A stretch of DNA of 64,000 nt. Origin: Sulfurimonas gotlandica GD1 (lineage in GTDB: Bacteria > Campylobacterota > Campylobacteria > Campylobacterales > Sulfurimonadaceae). The stretch spans positions 1,302,001 to 1,366,000 of the forward strand of contig NZ_AFRZ01000001.1 in the NCBI RefSeq assembly GCF_000242915.1, read 5' to 3'. Shown here piece by piece: positions 49,742 through 59,886 of this stretch. A program made the translations under genes and the position numbers. Below the pieces are notes generated by a model. That model did no database searches. It had not been told where the DNA came from and saw only the letters and a list, made by a program, of their open reading frames with translations. Positions within the stretch are counted from its first letter, which is position 1. Each line of letters starts with the position of its first letter.

Positions 49742-52534
49742 ATGGGACATAAAAATAAAAAAAATAGCAAACTAAATCATAGAATTAAACAATATTTTGA
49801 CGGTGATCCTTTTGATGTTGGGGTTGAGAGAGTAAGCGCTGAGACTCTTAGCGAGATGTTCTCAACACTCGGTATCTACGATATAGAACACTCTAAAGAG
49901 GTGCTGGTCAAAGCAGCTCGTATGATTTGGAGTGAAGCAGATGCAGGTTATCGTTCAGACATATTAAACTTTTTTGCAAGAGATAACAAGTTTTACAAAT
50001 TAGATAGAGAAAAAGAACCAAACTTAGATAGGTCAGAGAAGATAGATGCTATGCTCGAAGAGCTCGACGCTAGTTCAGAAGAAGCAGTTTTACTTCATGA
50101 TGCTTTTATGGAAGTTAGAAGTAAAAAGATTTCCGTTGCTAAACTAGAATCAAAACTCAAACATATAAGATTTGAGCAAAAAAGAATGAGACTGGAAAAG
50201 GCTCTAGATGGTATTTTTGACACAGATGATACTCTGGAGTTCAATGCATCTTTGCACTATATCCTTTATGGACAAAGCTTTTACAAGATATTAACACTTA
50301 GCACAAAAGCATACGGTGATGAATACATACAAAATAATGAAGATGATGAACTTATTGCAAAGATTTCAGATGACAAAGAAAAAATTGTAAAAGCTAAACA
50401 AGATGAGATAAATGCTTTTATAAAAAATCTTCCCCAAAAACATGAATACCTTACTCACAAAGAGATAGCAACAGCCTTGCGTGCATCTCCTCCAAAGGCT
50501 AAGACAGCTTACCCTCTTATCAAAGAAAGTGTCTTAGAGTCCATTATGTCAACGGCTCTCGATGTCATAGATATGGAATTGCATGATGAGGAGCTATTGG
50601 TTCGTATTGATCATAATTTTTTGCTCCCCCACTCAGATATAAACCATAACTATATTTTAGAACTTCACATAGAGTTAAATGGACTTTTACAAGATATCTG
50701 GGAGTCTAAAACACTTAACTTTAGCGCAGTTATAGAAGATGCCCAAAAACATCAGGAAGAGGATTTTTTACTTGCCTTGGATGATCTTGTAAAAGAGTGT
50801 GAACACTACGCAACACTTCTGCATTTAAGCGATAAAGAGTTGCACAAAAAAGTTTATGTGGCTCTTCTTGATAGACTTGGGGCAACTCTAAATCTTACTC
50901 CAAAAATAGCTAGAAAGACAGTTAGAACTTTTGTAAGAGATACTCACGATGAGATCATCAAAAAGCAAAGACAGGCACTTCTCGCTAGAACTATCCGCGA
51001 TTTTAAAAATCTCTTTCCAATAGCTAGAGATATGAGAAGAAAACTAACTCTTCACATAGGTCCGACAAACAGCGGTAAGACATATAGTGCCATGAAGAGA
51101 CTAGAGCAAGCCGATACGGGTTATTACCTCGCACCCCTTAGACTTTTAGCGCTTGAAGGTTATGAGGGCTTAAAAGCTGAGGGTATAGAAGCATCTCTTA
51201 TAACAGGAGAAGAACAACTCATAAATGAAGATGCTACTCACATAAGCTCGACTATAGAGATGCTAAACTTTGATGTGGATGTAGATGTTTGTGTTATAGA
51301 TGAGGTGCAGATGCTAGATGACCGTGACCGTGGTTGGGCATGGGCAAATGCTATCATCGGAGCACCTGCAAAAGAGATAATCATGACAGGCTCTTCAAAT
51401 GTGAAGGCAGCAGTTATTGCTCTTGCTGAGTATCTTGGAGAAGAGCTTGAAATCATCGAGTTTGAGAGAAAAAATCCTTTAACCCTTTTAGAATTTCCAA
51501 TAAGTTCAAAAGATGTAGAAGAGTCAACTGCGATAATCGCTTTTAGCAGAAAAGATGTACTTAGGCTAAAACAGGACTTCTCCCGTTTTTTCAGTGTTAG
51601 CGTTGTTTATGGAAATCTCTCTCCGGAGGTTAGACGTGAAGAGGCTAGAAGATTTAGAGAGGGTGATACGCAGATCTTAATAGCGACAGATGCTATTGCT
51701 ATGGGTATGAACCTGCCAATCAAAACCATACTTTTTTCAAAAGCTGAGAAGTTTGACGGCATCACTCAAAGAAATCTTTTTCCATCTGAGATTCTTCAAA
51801 TATCAGGTCGTGCAGGTCGCTATGGTATGAAAGAAGAAGGGTTTGTCGGAGCTTTGGATATGGACACCCTTCGCATCATAAAAAAGAACTTTTTTAAAGA
51901 GCCAAGAGAGATTAGCATACCGTTTAACGTAATGGCAAACTTAGAACATATCAAGCTAGTCTCTAGCATCTTGGAAGAGAACTCTCTTAGTGAAATACTA
52001 AAGTTCTTTGTAGAAAATATGGAGTTCAACGGGCCTTTTCGTGCATCTAACCTGGATGATATGCTTGAAGCTGCTCTGATAGTTGATGGTTTTGATTTGG
52101 ATATTGCTACAAAGTATCACTTGGCGTGTGCTCCGCTAACTCTTAAGTCTCCATATATTGTTGCATCATTTGAGAGTTACATCTTAGCTTTAGAGAAAAA
52201 ACTGCCCGTTATCTATACTCCTCCATTTTTGGTTGGAAGCTTCGCAGGTACAACAGATGAGCTTTTAAGAGCAGAAGATATGGTTAAAGAGATATCTCTT
52301 TATCTATGGCTTAGTTACCGTTTTAAAGATTACTTTATAGATGATGAAAAAGCTCGTCAAGCAAGAGGTGTTTTAAACAAATATATAGAAGAGTCACTAC
52401 AGCAAAGCCATTTTGTGCAGAGATGTAGAATCTGTACAGCACCGCTTCCAACAAACTCAAAATATAGCATCTGTCAATCTTGTTTTAAAAAGAACTACAC
52501 AGGTGGTGGTTACAGACGAGGAAAAAGAAACTAA
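49742..52534 (+). CDS. SUV3-like DExH-box RNA helicase with C-terminal zinc ribbon
   Basis: 930 residues. The helicase core starts near residue 430, with Walker A HIGPTNSGKTYSAMK, motif II VIDEVQMLDD (about 517), motif III MTGSSN, and motif VI LQISGRAGRYGM (about 688). The GPTNSGKTY wording and the downstream C-terminal region are those of SUV3, the helicase of the mitochondrial RNA degradosome, also found in some bacteria. The first 420 residues are helical and charged and match nothing I know. The protein ends in a four-Cys zinc ribbon (CRIC and CQSC) and a Gly/Arg-rich basic tail, both suited to RNA binding. It probably unwinds RNA for decay. No ribosome site is visible. Confidence 0.82.
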   Translation: MGHKNKKNSKLNHRIKQYFDGDPFDVGVERVSAETLSEMFSTLGIYDIEHSKEVLVKAARMIWSEADAGYRSDILNFFARDNKFYKLDREKEPNLDRSEKIDAMLEELDASSEEAVLLHDAFMEVRSKKISVAKLESKLKHIRFEQKRMRLEKALDGIFDTDDTLEFNASLHYILYGQSFYKILTLSTKAYGDEYIQNNEDDELIAKISDDKEKIVKAKQDEINAFIKNLPQKHEYLTHKEIATALRASPPKAKTAYPLIKESVLESIMSTALDVIDMELHDEELLVRIDHNFLLPHSDINHNYILELHIELNGLLQDIWESKTLNFSAVIEDAQKHQEEDFLLALDDLVKECEHYATLLHLSDKELHKKVYVALLDRLGATLNLTPKIARKTVRTFVRDTHDEIIKKQRQALLARTIRDFKNLFPIARDMRRKLTLHIGPTNSGKTYSAMKRLEQADTGYYLAPLRLLALEGYEGLKAEGIEASLITGEEQLINEDATHISSTIEMLNFDVDVDVCVIDEVQMLDDRDRGWAWANAIIGAPAKEIIMTGSSNVKAAVIALAEYLGEELEIIEFERKNPLTLLEFPISSKDVEESTAIIAFSRKDVLRLKQDFSRFFSVSVVYGNLSPEVRREEARRFREGDTQILIATDAIAMGMNLPIKTILFSKAEKFDGITQRNLFPSEILQISGRAGRYGMKEEGFVGALDMDTLRIIKKNFFKEPREISIPFNVMANLEHIKLVSSILEENSLSEILKFFVENMEFNGPFRASNLDDMLEAALIVDGFDLDIATKYHLACAPLTLKSPYIVASFESYILALEKKLPVIYTPPFLVGSFAGTTDELLRAEDMVKEISLYLWLSYRFKDYFIDDEKARQARGVLNKYIEESLQQSHFVQRCRICTAPLPTNSKYSICQSCFKKNYTGGGYRRGKRN

Positions 52535-54903
52535 CTAGAACGATATTTATTAATATCAATCTCATCTATTTGTTCAGGTTTGAGATGTTTTTTGGCATAA
52601 TCTAAGTAGATGCCAGACTCTAAAAACAGGTCAAACAGGTCAGAATCTATGTGCTCATCTTTAACCATAAAAGTCATGATTTTTAGAGACTCAGATAGTG
52701 TTTTTGCTTTTTTATAAGGTCTGTCAGATGCAGTTAATGCTTCAAAAATATCAGCAATCGCCATGATTCTAGCCGGAATAGAGAGTTCATTTTTTGTAAG
52801 ACGTCTAGGATATCCTGTCCCTATAAGAGTTTCATGGTGAGTTCCCGCATACTCTGGAATCTTCGTTAAGTGTGATGGGAAGGGGAGTTGCTCTAACATT
52901 TTAATACTCATGATCACATGTTCATTTATTTTAAATCGTTCTTCATGAGTCAGAGTTCCTTTTTCAAGACAGAGATTGTAAAGTTCTCCATAGTTATATA
53001 GATGCTCAGGCACTTCATCTTTAAATCCATCAGCTTCATAACTCTCAAAGTCAAAGTTTTCTCTTTTTACTAGGTGCTCTTTTTTATCACTTAGGAGCTT
53101 TTCTTTGTACGGTGCAGGTTTTTCTTCAATGCCTTCATATCTTAGAAGTTCAACATCGGATAGCCCAAGTCTCTCGTCAAAATTTCTTATCCACTCTTTT
53201 TTGCCAATAATTCGGATGCGCTCTTGTTTGTCAGCACTCATATATTCTCCGCCAATATTAGAAGTGGCAATGAAGTTGAAATCTCCCATGAGTTGTTTTT
53301 GAGTGTTTTGCATTTTTTCTAAGGCTTCTTCTTTGTTCTCGCCTTTTAGCTGAGACTCTAGGTAAGTTATCTGTGTATCTCTAAAGAGTACTTCAAAACG
53401 AGTTCTTATCTCATGGATGCGGTTGTTTATCGTCTCTAGTTTTGTTGCCTTGTCTACAACATATTCAGGTGTTGTAACCTTTCCACAATCATGTAACCAT
53501 GCACCTAAGTGAAACTCTCTCCACTCATCTTCTGTGTTAAATGAGAACTCTTTAAAAACACCATCATTAGTCTCAGATGCTACTCTTGTGAGCATTTCGG
53601 CTATCTCAGGAACACGTTTACAATGCCCTCCTGTGTATGGAGATTTTGCATCAATCGCATCTGCTATTATTTGTATTATTGAGTCAAGTAGTTTCTCTTG
53701 TGCTTTTTGATATTCTTGGATACTTTGAGACATATTTACAAAGGATGTTGAGAGTTCATCTAGCTCTGTAATGTTTGTCTTTATGTGAATAACTTCACCA
53801 AACTTTCTCTCTATAATTTTTTCATTTTCAGCCATAAGAGCACGGATCGGCTTAACTATTAAAGAGGTAGAGTAAAGTACTAGAGGTATAGTGAGTAGAA
53901 CAAAAGCTATTGCTGCATAAATAGAGTATGTAATCATCTTCATATAAGGTGCTAGAAGATCATCTCTTGGAATTACTATGCCTATGTGCATGTTATTGTT
54001 TTCGTCTATATTTGAGAGTGTATGGTATACAAAGTAGTCTATATTTTTTTCATTTATGGTATGAGTCTTATTTGCAGGTAGCGTTTTAAATATAGAAAAT
54101 ACTTTATTCCAAATATTTATCTCTAAAGCTCTCGAACTAGCAATTTTTTCTCCATTGTTGTCATATAACATGATGTAAGAATTTTTATCAAAGTTTTGGG
54201 TACTTAAAAACTGACTCAGTCTCTCAAGTGTAAAATCTGTGGAAAGAACTATTCCTGTGTCTCTGACACGTTTACTAAATGTTAGACCATAAGTTTTTGT
54301 AGAGTTAAATTTATAAACATCAGTTCTTATGACTTCATCACTGGCCATCGCAGTTTTATACCAATCACGTGTAGTTGGCCTTAAAGTAGCTTTTACTGAG
54401 CGAGTAGAGAGTATGTTTAGGTTTTTATCTAGGAACTCTGCAGACTTGACTCTACTATCTCCTTCTCCAATAGCACTAACGACTGCCCAATGTGAATCTT
54501 TAGGTGAATTGTGAAGTTTTTTGAGTAACTCATTATCTTTTAGATTTATAACTTGGTAATACTCATCATTTGCAAAACCTAGATAGATACTATTCATATT
54601 TTTTGCATTATTCATTATCTTGATAAAGTCATTTAGAGCGGGGTGAGTTTCGTTTGCCTTGGGAGGCTTACTCAAATCTGAATTCAATGAGACTATGTCG
54701 AGTGTTTGTTTTAGAGATCTTTCAGAATGTTCTATAAAGTTTACAATCTTATTAGAAGTCTGAAGAAAGCTTTTATTAACGGCTGCGATAGCTAGTTTAT
54801 CACTAAAGTAGTATTGAAGTCCCAGTAACAGAGTTGTTACCAGGAGTATTAGGATTATGAAGTTTGTTAAAATGTTTATGCGAATAGATGTACGAGAGAT
54901 CAT
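52531..54903 (-). CDS. HD-GYP cyclic di-GMP phosphodiesterase with periplasmic Cache sensor
   Basis: 790 residues. Two transmembrane helices (about 12-30 and 310-335) flank a double-Cache-like periplasmic domain (with RPTTRDWYKTAMASDEVIRT). HAMP (about 336-390) and the HD-GYP domain follow. Catalytic signatures are GAWLHDCGKVTTPEYV and HHETLIGTGYPRRL. The segment between them is about 215 residues, against ~60 in standard HD-GYP, so there is an insertion of ~155 residues. The Asp of HHExxDGxGYP is Ile here. It probably hydrolyses cyclic di-GMP, balancing the four cyclases of the window. GGAG precedes the ATG. It converges with the helicase gene, overlapping by four bases. Confidence 0.85.
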   Translation of the reverse strand: MISRTSIRINILTNFIILILLVTTLLLGLQYYFSDKLAIAAVNKSFLQTSNKIVNFIEHSERSLKQTLDIVSLNSDLSKPPKANETHPALNDFIKIMNNAKNMNSIYLGFANDEYYQVINLKDNELLKKLHNSPKDSHWAVVSAIGEGDSRVKSAEFLDKNLNILSTRSVKATLRPTTRDWYKTAMASDEVIRTDVYKFNSTKTYGLTFSKRVRDTGIVLSTDFTLERLSQFLSTQNFDKNSYIMLYDNNGEKIASSRALEINIWNKVFSIFKTLPANKTHTINEKNIDYFVYHTLSNIDENNNMHIGIVIPRDDLLAPYMKMITYSIYAAIAFVLLTIPLVLYSTSLIVKPIRALMAENEKIIERKFGEVIHIKTNITELDELSTSFVNMSQSIQEYQKAQEKLLDSIIQIIADAIDAKSPYTGGHCKRVPEIAEMLTRVASETNDGVFKEFSFNTEDEWREFHLGAWLHDCGKVTTPEYVVDKATKLETINNRIHEIRTRFEVLFRDTQITYLESQLKGENKEEALEKMQNTQKQLMGDFNFIATSNIGGEYMSADKQERIRIIGKKEWIRNFDERLGLSDVELLRYEGIEEKPAPYKEKLLSDKKEHLVKRENFDFESYEADGFKDEVPEHLYNYGELYNLCLEKGTLTHEERFKINEHVIMSIKMLEQLPFPSHLTKIPEYAGTHHETLIGTGYPRRLTKNELSIPARIMAIADIFEALTASDRPYKKAKTLSESLKIMTFMVKDEHIDSDLFDLFLESGIYLDYAKKHLKPEQIDEIDINKYRSS

Positions 54904-54930
54904 GAGCTCTCCTTTTTAATTCTTTATTTT

Positions 54931-56520
54931 TTAACTTTTAAACTCATCAATTGTAGATTGAAGTGACTGAGCTACAGAAACAAGTTTCTTAAGATCGTTC
55001 TCGATACTTAAGATGCTAGTGTTGTTCGCTGTAGAAAGTACATCAATATTATGAATATCTTCAATAATCTCTTCAATATTAGATGATATCTCTATTGTAT
55101 CACGCGCTGATTTGTCTGCAACTTTAGTTGAGTTGCTGATAGCATCTGAAGTTGCACTGATCTTTTGCTCAACCTCATCAGAGATGTTTAATAAGCTCTC
55201 AATATTTTTTGCATTTATATGCATCTTGTCACTAACATCGTTGATAGACTGAACAATAGTACCAACACTGATATCTATCTCTGTTAAAGATTTTTGTGTT
55301 CTCTCAGCAAGCTTTCTTACTTCATCGGCAACAACGGCAAAACCACGTCCATGTTCACCTGCACGAGCAGCTTCAATAGCAGCATTAAGTGCTAGAAGGT
55401 TTGTTTGTTCAGCAATATCTTTTATAACATTTAGAACACCTTTAACTTGGTCAGCATCATTTTTAAGACCAACTAGCTCACTTGATAGTTCATTCTCAAT
55501 CTCTACAAAAGCATTTACTTCATTGCTTAGCGCACTTAGTGAATCTTTTGCTGTGCTTAGTTCATCGTGAGCAACTTTAACATTTTTCTGCGTCTCTTCA
55601 GATGCTTCCATATTTTCACGAAGAAGATCTTTGATAGATACACTTTTTGCATTTGTTTTAGCAACAATCTCACGCTCTTGATTTGTGCTTTCACGTATAA
55701 CATGGCTAGACTGTTCAATCTCAGATGCAATAGATGAGTTTTTGGCACCCAGTGATTTTACTTCATTTACGGTGCCTTGAACCATCTCTATAAATTTGTT
55801 TACTTCTTTTGCTGCATCACCAAACTCGTTGTCATGTTTATGCGATAACCTTTTAGTTAAATCTTTATCACCACCAACAAGTTCAGATATGCGAGATTTT
55901 AAGTTTCCAAGAGGAGTGAAGATCTCTTTTGTGAAAAATACACTTGCACCTATAGTAAATAAAATAGCGCCAATAATTAATACTATAAGAAGAGTCGCTT
56001 CAGTTGCTTCATTATCTGCGTCATTTTTATCGAGTGATATTACTAAATCCATAGCCCCCAGAACATAACCCTCTTTTACATTGTAGTGACAAGCAAGACA
56101 TTTTGCCTCTGCAATCATAGGTTTGATCAGACGGATTGTATGATGATCATTTTCATTAGTCTCTATAACTTTAGTTGCTTTGGTGTTGATAACCTCTTTA
56201 ATAAGATCATCTGTTGTAAAGGCTTGAGTTGGTGAGTATACTTCAATAACTGCTTTTGATCTAGCAATTTGCAGACTCTCGATCCCTTCTATCTTTCTCG
56301 CTGCTTTAAATGCATCTTGAACTATAGCAGCATCACCCATCATCATACTTCCAGTCATAGTCTGAAAGATTGATTCACTTAGCATCGCAAGAGATTGTTT
56401 AGCTGTTTTTTCTGATAGTTGCTGAAGAGTATTAGATAGATAGTATGTTATGCTTATTAGACCGATTATACTTAAAGAAATAATGGAAGTAATTACTTTT
56501 GACTTGACTGTTTTGAGCAT
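54931..56520 (-). CDS. Chemoreceptor with periplasmic heme c-binding domain
   Basis: 529 residues. Transmembrane helices at about 9-28 and 175-198 enclose a periplasmic domain of ~145 residues containing CLACH (141-145), a single covalent heme c site just before the second half of the sensor ([13 protein letters not shown]). This fits the Tll0287/DUF3365-type heme sensors. HAMP (about 199-250) and a normal signalling hairpin ([20 protein letters not shown]) follow; there is no CZB domain. A heme c chemoreceptor would report periplasmic redox state, oxygen or nitric oxide. It lies 27 bases upstream of the HD-GYP gene on the same strand, so a shared transcript is likely. Confidence 0.87.
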   Translation of the reverse strand: MLKTVKSKVITSIISLSIIGLISITYYLSNTLQQLSEKTAKQSLAMLSESIFQTMTGSMMMGDAAIVQDAFKAARKIEGIESLQIARSKAVIEVYSPTQAFTTDDLIKEVINTKATKVIETNENDHHTIRLIKPMIAEAKCLACHYNVKEGYVLGAMDLVISLDKNDADNEATEATLLIVLIIGAILFTIGASVFFTKEIFTPLGNLKSRISELVGGDKDLTKRLSHKHDNEFGDAAKEVNKFIEMVQGTVNEVKSLGAKNSSIASEIEQSSHVIRESTNQEREIVAKTNAKSVSIKDLLRENMEASEETQKNVKVAHDELSTAKDSLSALSNEVNAFVEIENELSSELVGLKNDADQVKGVLNVIKDIAEQTNLLALNAAIEAARAGEHGRGFAVVADEVRKLAERTQKSLTEIDISVGTIVQSINDVSDKMHINAKNIESLLNISDEVEQKISATSDAISNSTKVADKSARDTIEISSNIEEIIEDIHNIDVLSTANNTSILSIENDLKKLVSVAQSLQSTIDEFKS

Positions 56521-56702
56521 TGCAGATTCTAATAAATAGTTTAATCTAAGATTATAGCAGAAGAATCACTTAAATTCCCTTTATGGTTGTTTAATATTAT
56601 TATGTTTATTCTATTTTTGTGAATATATATTCGTTATATGTTATTATTAGTTCTAATGATAACACTAAGGCCGATTTTTTATAGAATTATAAGGAGGAAA
56701 AA

Positions 56703-57728
56703 ATGTCTCAAACAGCATGGCTAAGCAAAGAACTCTCAAGCGGAAAAATCTTATGTCAGGCATGTGCGCAAGCTTGCAAGCTTGATGATGGAGAGTACGG
56801 TATATGCGGTGTTAGGCGAGTAGAAGATGGTGAGTTGAAACTACTTGTCTATGGACTTGCTGCTGCTGTAAATGTTGACCCTGTAGAGAAGAAGCCTATG
56901 TTTCATTTCCTACCAAAAAGCAGAGCATTTTCAGTTGGGACAGTTGGCTGTAATCTTTCTTGTAAATTTTGTCAAAATCATGAAATTTCTCAATATTCCA
57001 AAGAAAATAATCACAAAATCGCCGGTCATGAACTTCCTCCTGAGCAGATTGTCGCGCTAGCGATTGAAAATAAGTGTGATTCCATAGCCTACACATATAA
57101 TGAACCAATTGTCTTTTTTGAGTACACATATGACACTGCAAAACTTGCACATGAAAAGGGCATAAAAAACATATATGTGACCAGCGGATATGAGACAAAA
57201 AAAGCTATTGACCTTTTACAGCCATATATAGATGGAATGAACATAGACATAAAAAGCTTTAGTGATGAGTTTTATAAAGAGATATGCGGAGCAAGATTAA
57301 AACCTGTCTTAGAAGCTGTAAAGTATGCACATGAAAAAGGCATCTGGGTGGAGATAACAACTCTGCTAATTTCAGGAAAAAATGACTCAGATGAAGAAAT
57401 ACGAAGCATCGCAAGGTTTATTGCAGATCTCGATACTTCCATACCTTGGCATCTATCTGCTTTTCATCCTATGTATAAGATGCTTGACGTTGAGCGAACA
57501 CCAGAGTCAACTCTGCTTCGTGCTTATAAGATAGGACAAGAAGAGGGACTTAAGTATCTCTACGTAGGTAATATTGACAATGAAGACCATGAATCTACCT
57601 ACTGTCCAAGTTGCAAAACGAGAGTAATAGACAGAAGTGGCAATATCGGTCAGTTTGTAACAAATGAGTTAGATGCTGAGGGAACTTGTCCTAAGTGTGG
57701 CTATAAGCTAGAGGGTGTCTGGAAGTAA
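56703..57728 (+). CDS. amrS: AmmeMemoRadiSam system radical SAM enzyme AmrS
   Basis: 341 residues. An N-terminal Cys motif (CQACAQACKLDDGEYGICGV) is followed by the radical SAM signature CNLSCKFCQNHEISQ near residue 84, YTYNEPIVFFEY, and a C-terminal zinc-ribbon-like pair (CPSC, CPKCG). These are the landmarks of the PflA-like AmrS subgroup, which usually occurs with AmmeMemoRadiSam proteins A and B. Neither is adjacent here. The reaction is not established. AAGGAGGAAAAA gives a strong ribosome site. It stands alone, divergent from the heme chemoreceptor, and converges with rnz (two-base gap). Confidence 0.92.
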   Translation: MSQTAWLSKELSSGKILCQACAQACKLDDGEYGICGVRRVEDGELKLLVYGLAAAVNVDPVEKKPMFHFLPKSRAFSVGTVGCNLSCKFCQNHEISQYSKENNHKIAGHELPPEQIVALAIENKCDSIAYTYNEPIVFFEYTYDTAKLAHEKGIKNIYVTSGYETKKAIDLLQPYIDGMNIDIKSFSDEFYKEICGARLKPVLEAVKYAHEKGIWVEITTLLISGKNDSDEEIRSIARFIADLDTSIPWHLSAFHPMYKMLDVERTPESTLLRAYKIGQEEGLKYLYVGNIDNEDHESTYCPSCKTRVIDRSGNIGQFVTNELDAEGTCPKCGYKLEGVWK

Positions 57729-57730
57729 GT

Positions 57731-58678
57731 CTAGACTTTGACAAGGGAGTCTCTGTTTAAATGGTAAACATCAAAGTCATTTGCTATAAATAGCTCTCCC
57801 TTGTAGTTACTCTTTATCTCATTATATACGACATCTATATCCATATGAGAGCTTTTGTTAAATCTAGGATTGATGTGATTAGCTATGAGATGCTTGACTT
57901 GCATCTGCTCTGCTGCAAGACCTAACTCTTTTGCCGTCGTGTGTAAAACCTTTACCGCCAAGTTGTCATAGACTTCTTGCGTGTAGGTACACTCATGTAC
58001 TAAGAGGTCAAGGTCTCGTAGATATTCACCCAGTATATCAGGCTGTGAGTTGTCTCCTGCGATGATAATTTTTCTACCAATAGTAGGCTCATGCATAAAC
58101 TCTTTTGGCTCTAATGTTTTACCATCAAACACAATACTGTTTCCTCTTTTTAGCTCACCGTATAGTTTTGATGGTTCTGCTCCAAGTGCTCTTAGTTTCT
58201 CTTCATTTATCTTATTAGTTATATCATCTTCTTTGATATAAAAAGCAAAACTATCTATGGAGTGAACAAGAGGCAGTACTTTTAGGGAAAACTTATCAAA
58301 CTTAAACTCATCCCCACTTTTAAACTCGACTATATCTAGCTTAAACCCGAGCTTTTCTTCTGAAGTTCCAACTGAACACTCTAAAAATTTTCGTATACCT
58401 ACAGGTCCATAGATGCTAAGAGGTTTAAAGCAGGTATCTAGTTTTTTTGAAGAGATAAGCCCAGGAAGACCGTAGTAGTGATCGCCGTGAAGATGAGTGA
58501 TGAAGATAGTGTCGAGTTTTGCGACGGAGAGATGGCTGTGTAGTAGTTGATGCTGTGTGGCTTCCCCACAGTCAAAAAGATACCATTTGTTGTCTTGGTC
58601 TAGCTCAAATCCAAGAGCAGAAACATTTCTCTCTTTTGTAGGTTTTCCAGCACTAGTACCCAGAAATGTCAACTTCAT
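57731..58678 (-). CDS. rnz: Ribonuclease Z
   Basis: 315 residues, the normal length of the short form. Metallo-beta-lactamase fold with FLGTSAGKPTKERNVSAL, the zinc motif FITHLHGDHYYGLPGL, a later Asp (IIAGDNSQPDIL), and His residues in VHECTYTQEV and LIANHINPRF. The enzyme removes the 3' trailer of tRNA precursors. It matters because not all tRNAs may encode CCA. It is followed on the opposite strand by amrS and is divergent from ald. Confidence 0.94.
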   Translation of the reverse strand: MKLTFLGTSAGKPTKERNVSALGFELDQDNKWYLFDCGEATQHQLLHSHLSVAKLDTIFITHLHGDHYYGLPGLISSKKLDTCFKPLSIYGPVGIRKFLECSVGTSEEKLGFKLDIVEFKSGDEFKFDKFSLKVLPLVHSIDSFAFYIKEDDITNKINEEKLRALGAEPSKLYGELKRGNSIVFDGKTLEPKEFMHEPTIGRKIIIAGDNSQPDILGEYLRDLDLLVHECTYTQEVYDNLAVKVLHTTAKELGLAAEQMQVKHLIANHINPRFNKSSHMDIDVVYNEIKSNYKGELFIANDFDVYHLNRDSLVKV

Positions 58679-58708
58679 ACTCTATCCTTTTAGAGAAATA
58701 TTTTCATA

Positions 58709-58737
58709 TTGAATATTATAGTCATAAATAGTATACT
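58709..58737 (+). promoter_or_regulatory. Sigma70-type promoter for ald
   Basis: TTGAAT (58709-58714), 17-base spacer, TATACT (58732-58737), then about 36 bases to ATG 58774 with AGAGG as ribosome site. Confidence 0.6.
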
Positions 58738-58773
58738 ACCTAAATAATGCATCACAAATATAGAGGTTAAAAT

Positions 58774-59886
58774 ATGACAATTGGTATTGTAAAAGAGCAA
58801 AAAACTGATGAGTTTCGTGTTGGACTAACTCCACAAAATGTTGCATCTCTTGTTGATGAGGGACATGGCGTCGTAGTTGAAAGTGGTGCGGGAGAAGGTA
58901 GCGGTTTTTCTGATAAAGACTACATAGATGCCGGTGCAAAGATAGTCCCAACTGCAAAAGAACTCTACGCAAGTGCAACCTTAATAGTTAAAGTAAAAGA
59001 ACCGCAGCCAGCAGAGTATGAGTTGCTAAATGAGACGCATACCCTCTTCTGTTTTCTGCATCTTGCCCCTGTTCCTAAACTTGTCTCTGCTTTGGTAAAG
59101 AATGGTGTTTGTGCTATCGCCTATGAGACAGTGGCAGTGAATAATGAACTTCCTTTACTAAAACCTATGAGTGAGATAGCCGGAAAAATGGCACCTATGG
59201 TTGGTGCACAGCATCTGAGTCGCTATGAGGGAGGAGAGGGCATCTTGATAAGCGGTGCAGATGGAGTTCCGCCTGCAAATGTCTTAGTCATTGGTGCTGG
59301 AAATGCGGGATATAACGCGGCAAAAATAGCATCTGGAATGGGTGCAAATGTTACTGTGTTAAACCGCTCAACACCAAAGCTAATAAAACTCTTAGAGACT
59401 CTGCCTGATGTGAAAACTGAAATCTACTCTGATCAAAAACTTCGTGACTTGCTTAGAGATGCAGACATAGTTATAAGTACTGTACTTATTCACGGTGGAG
59501 CAAGTGCGCCAAAACTTATAACACGTGACATGCTTCGTGAAATGAAAAATGGCAGTATCATGGTAGATGTAGCCATAGATCAAGGTGGCATCGCTGAAAC
59601 ATCTCGACCTACAACTCACACAGATTCAACATTTGTGCAAGAGGGTGTTATTCACTACTGTGTAGCAAATATGCCTGGAGCTTACCCAAAGACTGCAACG
59701 CTTGCCCTTAGTAATGCAACCTTTTCTTATGTGCGAAAATTGGCAAATGAAGGAACTGTAGAAGCTTTAAAAAGTAGTCCATCACTCGCTCTTGGTGTAA
59801 ATGTTTATAAAGGCAGTGTGACTAATAGGGCTGTTGCTGAAGTTTTGGGCTTGGAGTTTATAGGACTTGAAGAGTTACTAAAATAG
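58774..59886 (+). CDS. ald: Alanine dehydrogenase
   Basis: 370 residues, as expected. It interconverts L-alanine and pyruvate plus ammonia with NAD(H). Motifs: MTIGIVKEQKTDEFRVGLTP at the N-terminus with the substrate Arg, LIVKVKEP, the catalytic His region (FCFLHLAP), and the Rossmann motif VLVIGAGNAGYNAAKIASGM near residue 170. The tail NVYKGSVTNRAVAEVLG is typical. It stands as a single gene with a good promoter and could serve nitrogen assimilation or alanine use. Its 3' end overlaps the convergent cobD gene by 29 bases. Confidence 0.96.
   Translation: MTIGIVKEQKTDEFRVGLTPQNVASLVDEGHGVVVESGAGEGSGFSDKDYIDAGAKIVPTAKELYASATLIVKVKEPQPAEYELLNETHTLFCFLHLAPVPKLVSALVKNGVCAIAYETVAVNNELPLLKPMSEIAGKMAPMVGAQHLSRYEGGEGILISGADGVPPANVLVIGAGNAGYNAAKIASGMGANVTVLNRSTPKLIKLLETLPDVKTEIYSDQKLRDLLRDADIVISTVLIHGGASAPKLITRDMLREMKNGSIMVDVAIDQGGIAETSRPTTHTDSTFVQEGVIHYCVANMPGAYPKTATLALSNATFSYVRKLANEGTVEALKSSPSLALGVNVYKGSVTNRAVAEVLGLEFIGLEELLK

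Noticed and set aside
56640-56702. Sigma54-like promoter before amrS
   Set aside because: No GG-N10-GC with the right context was found in the gap.
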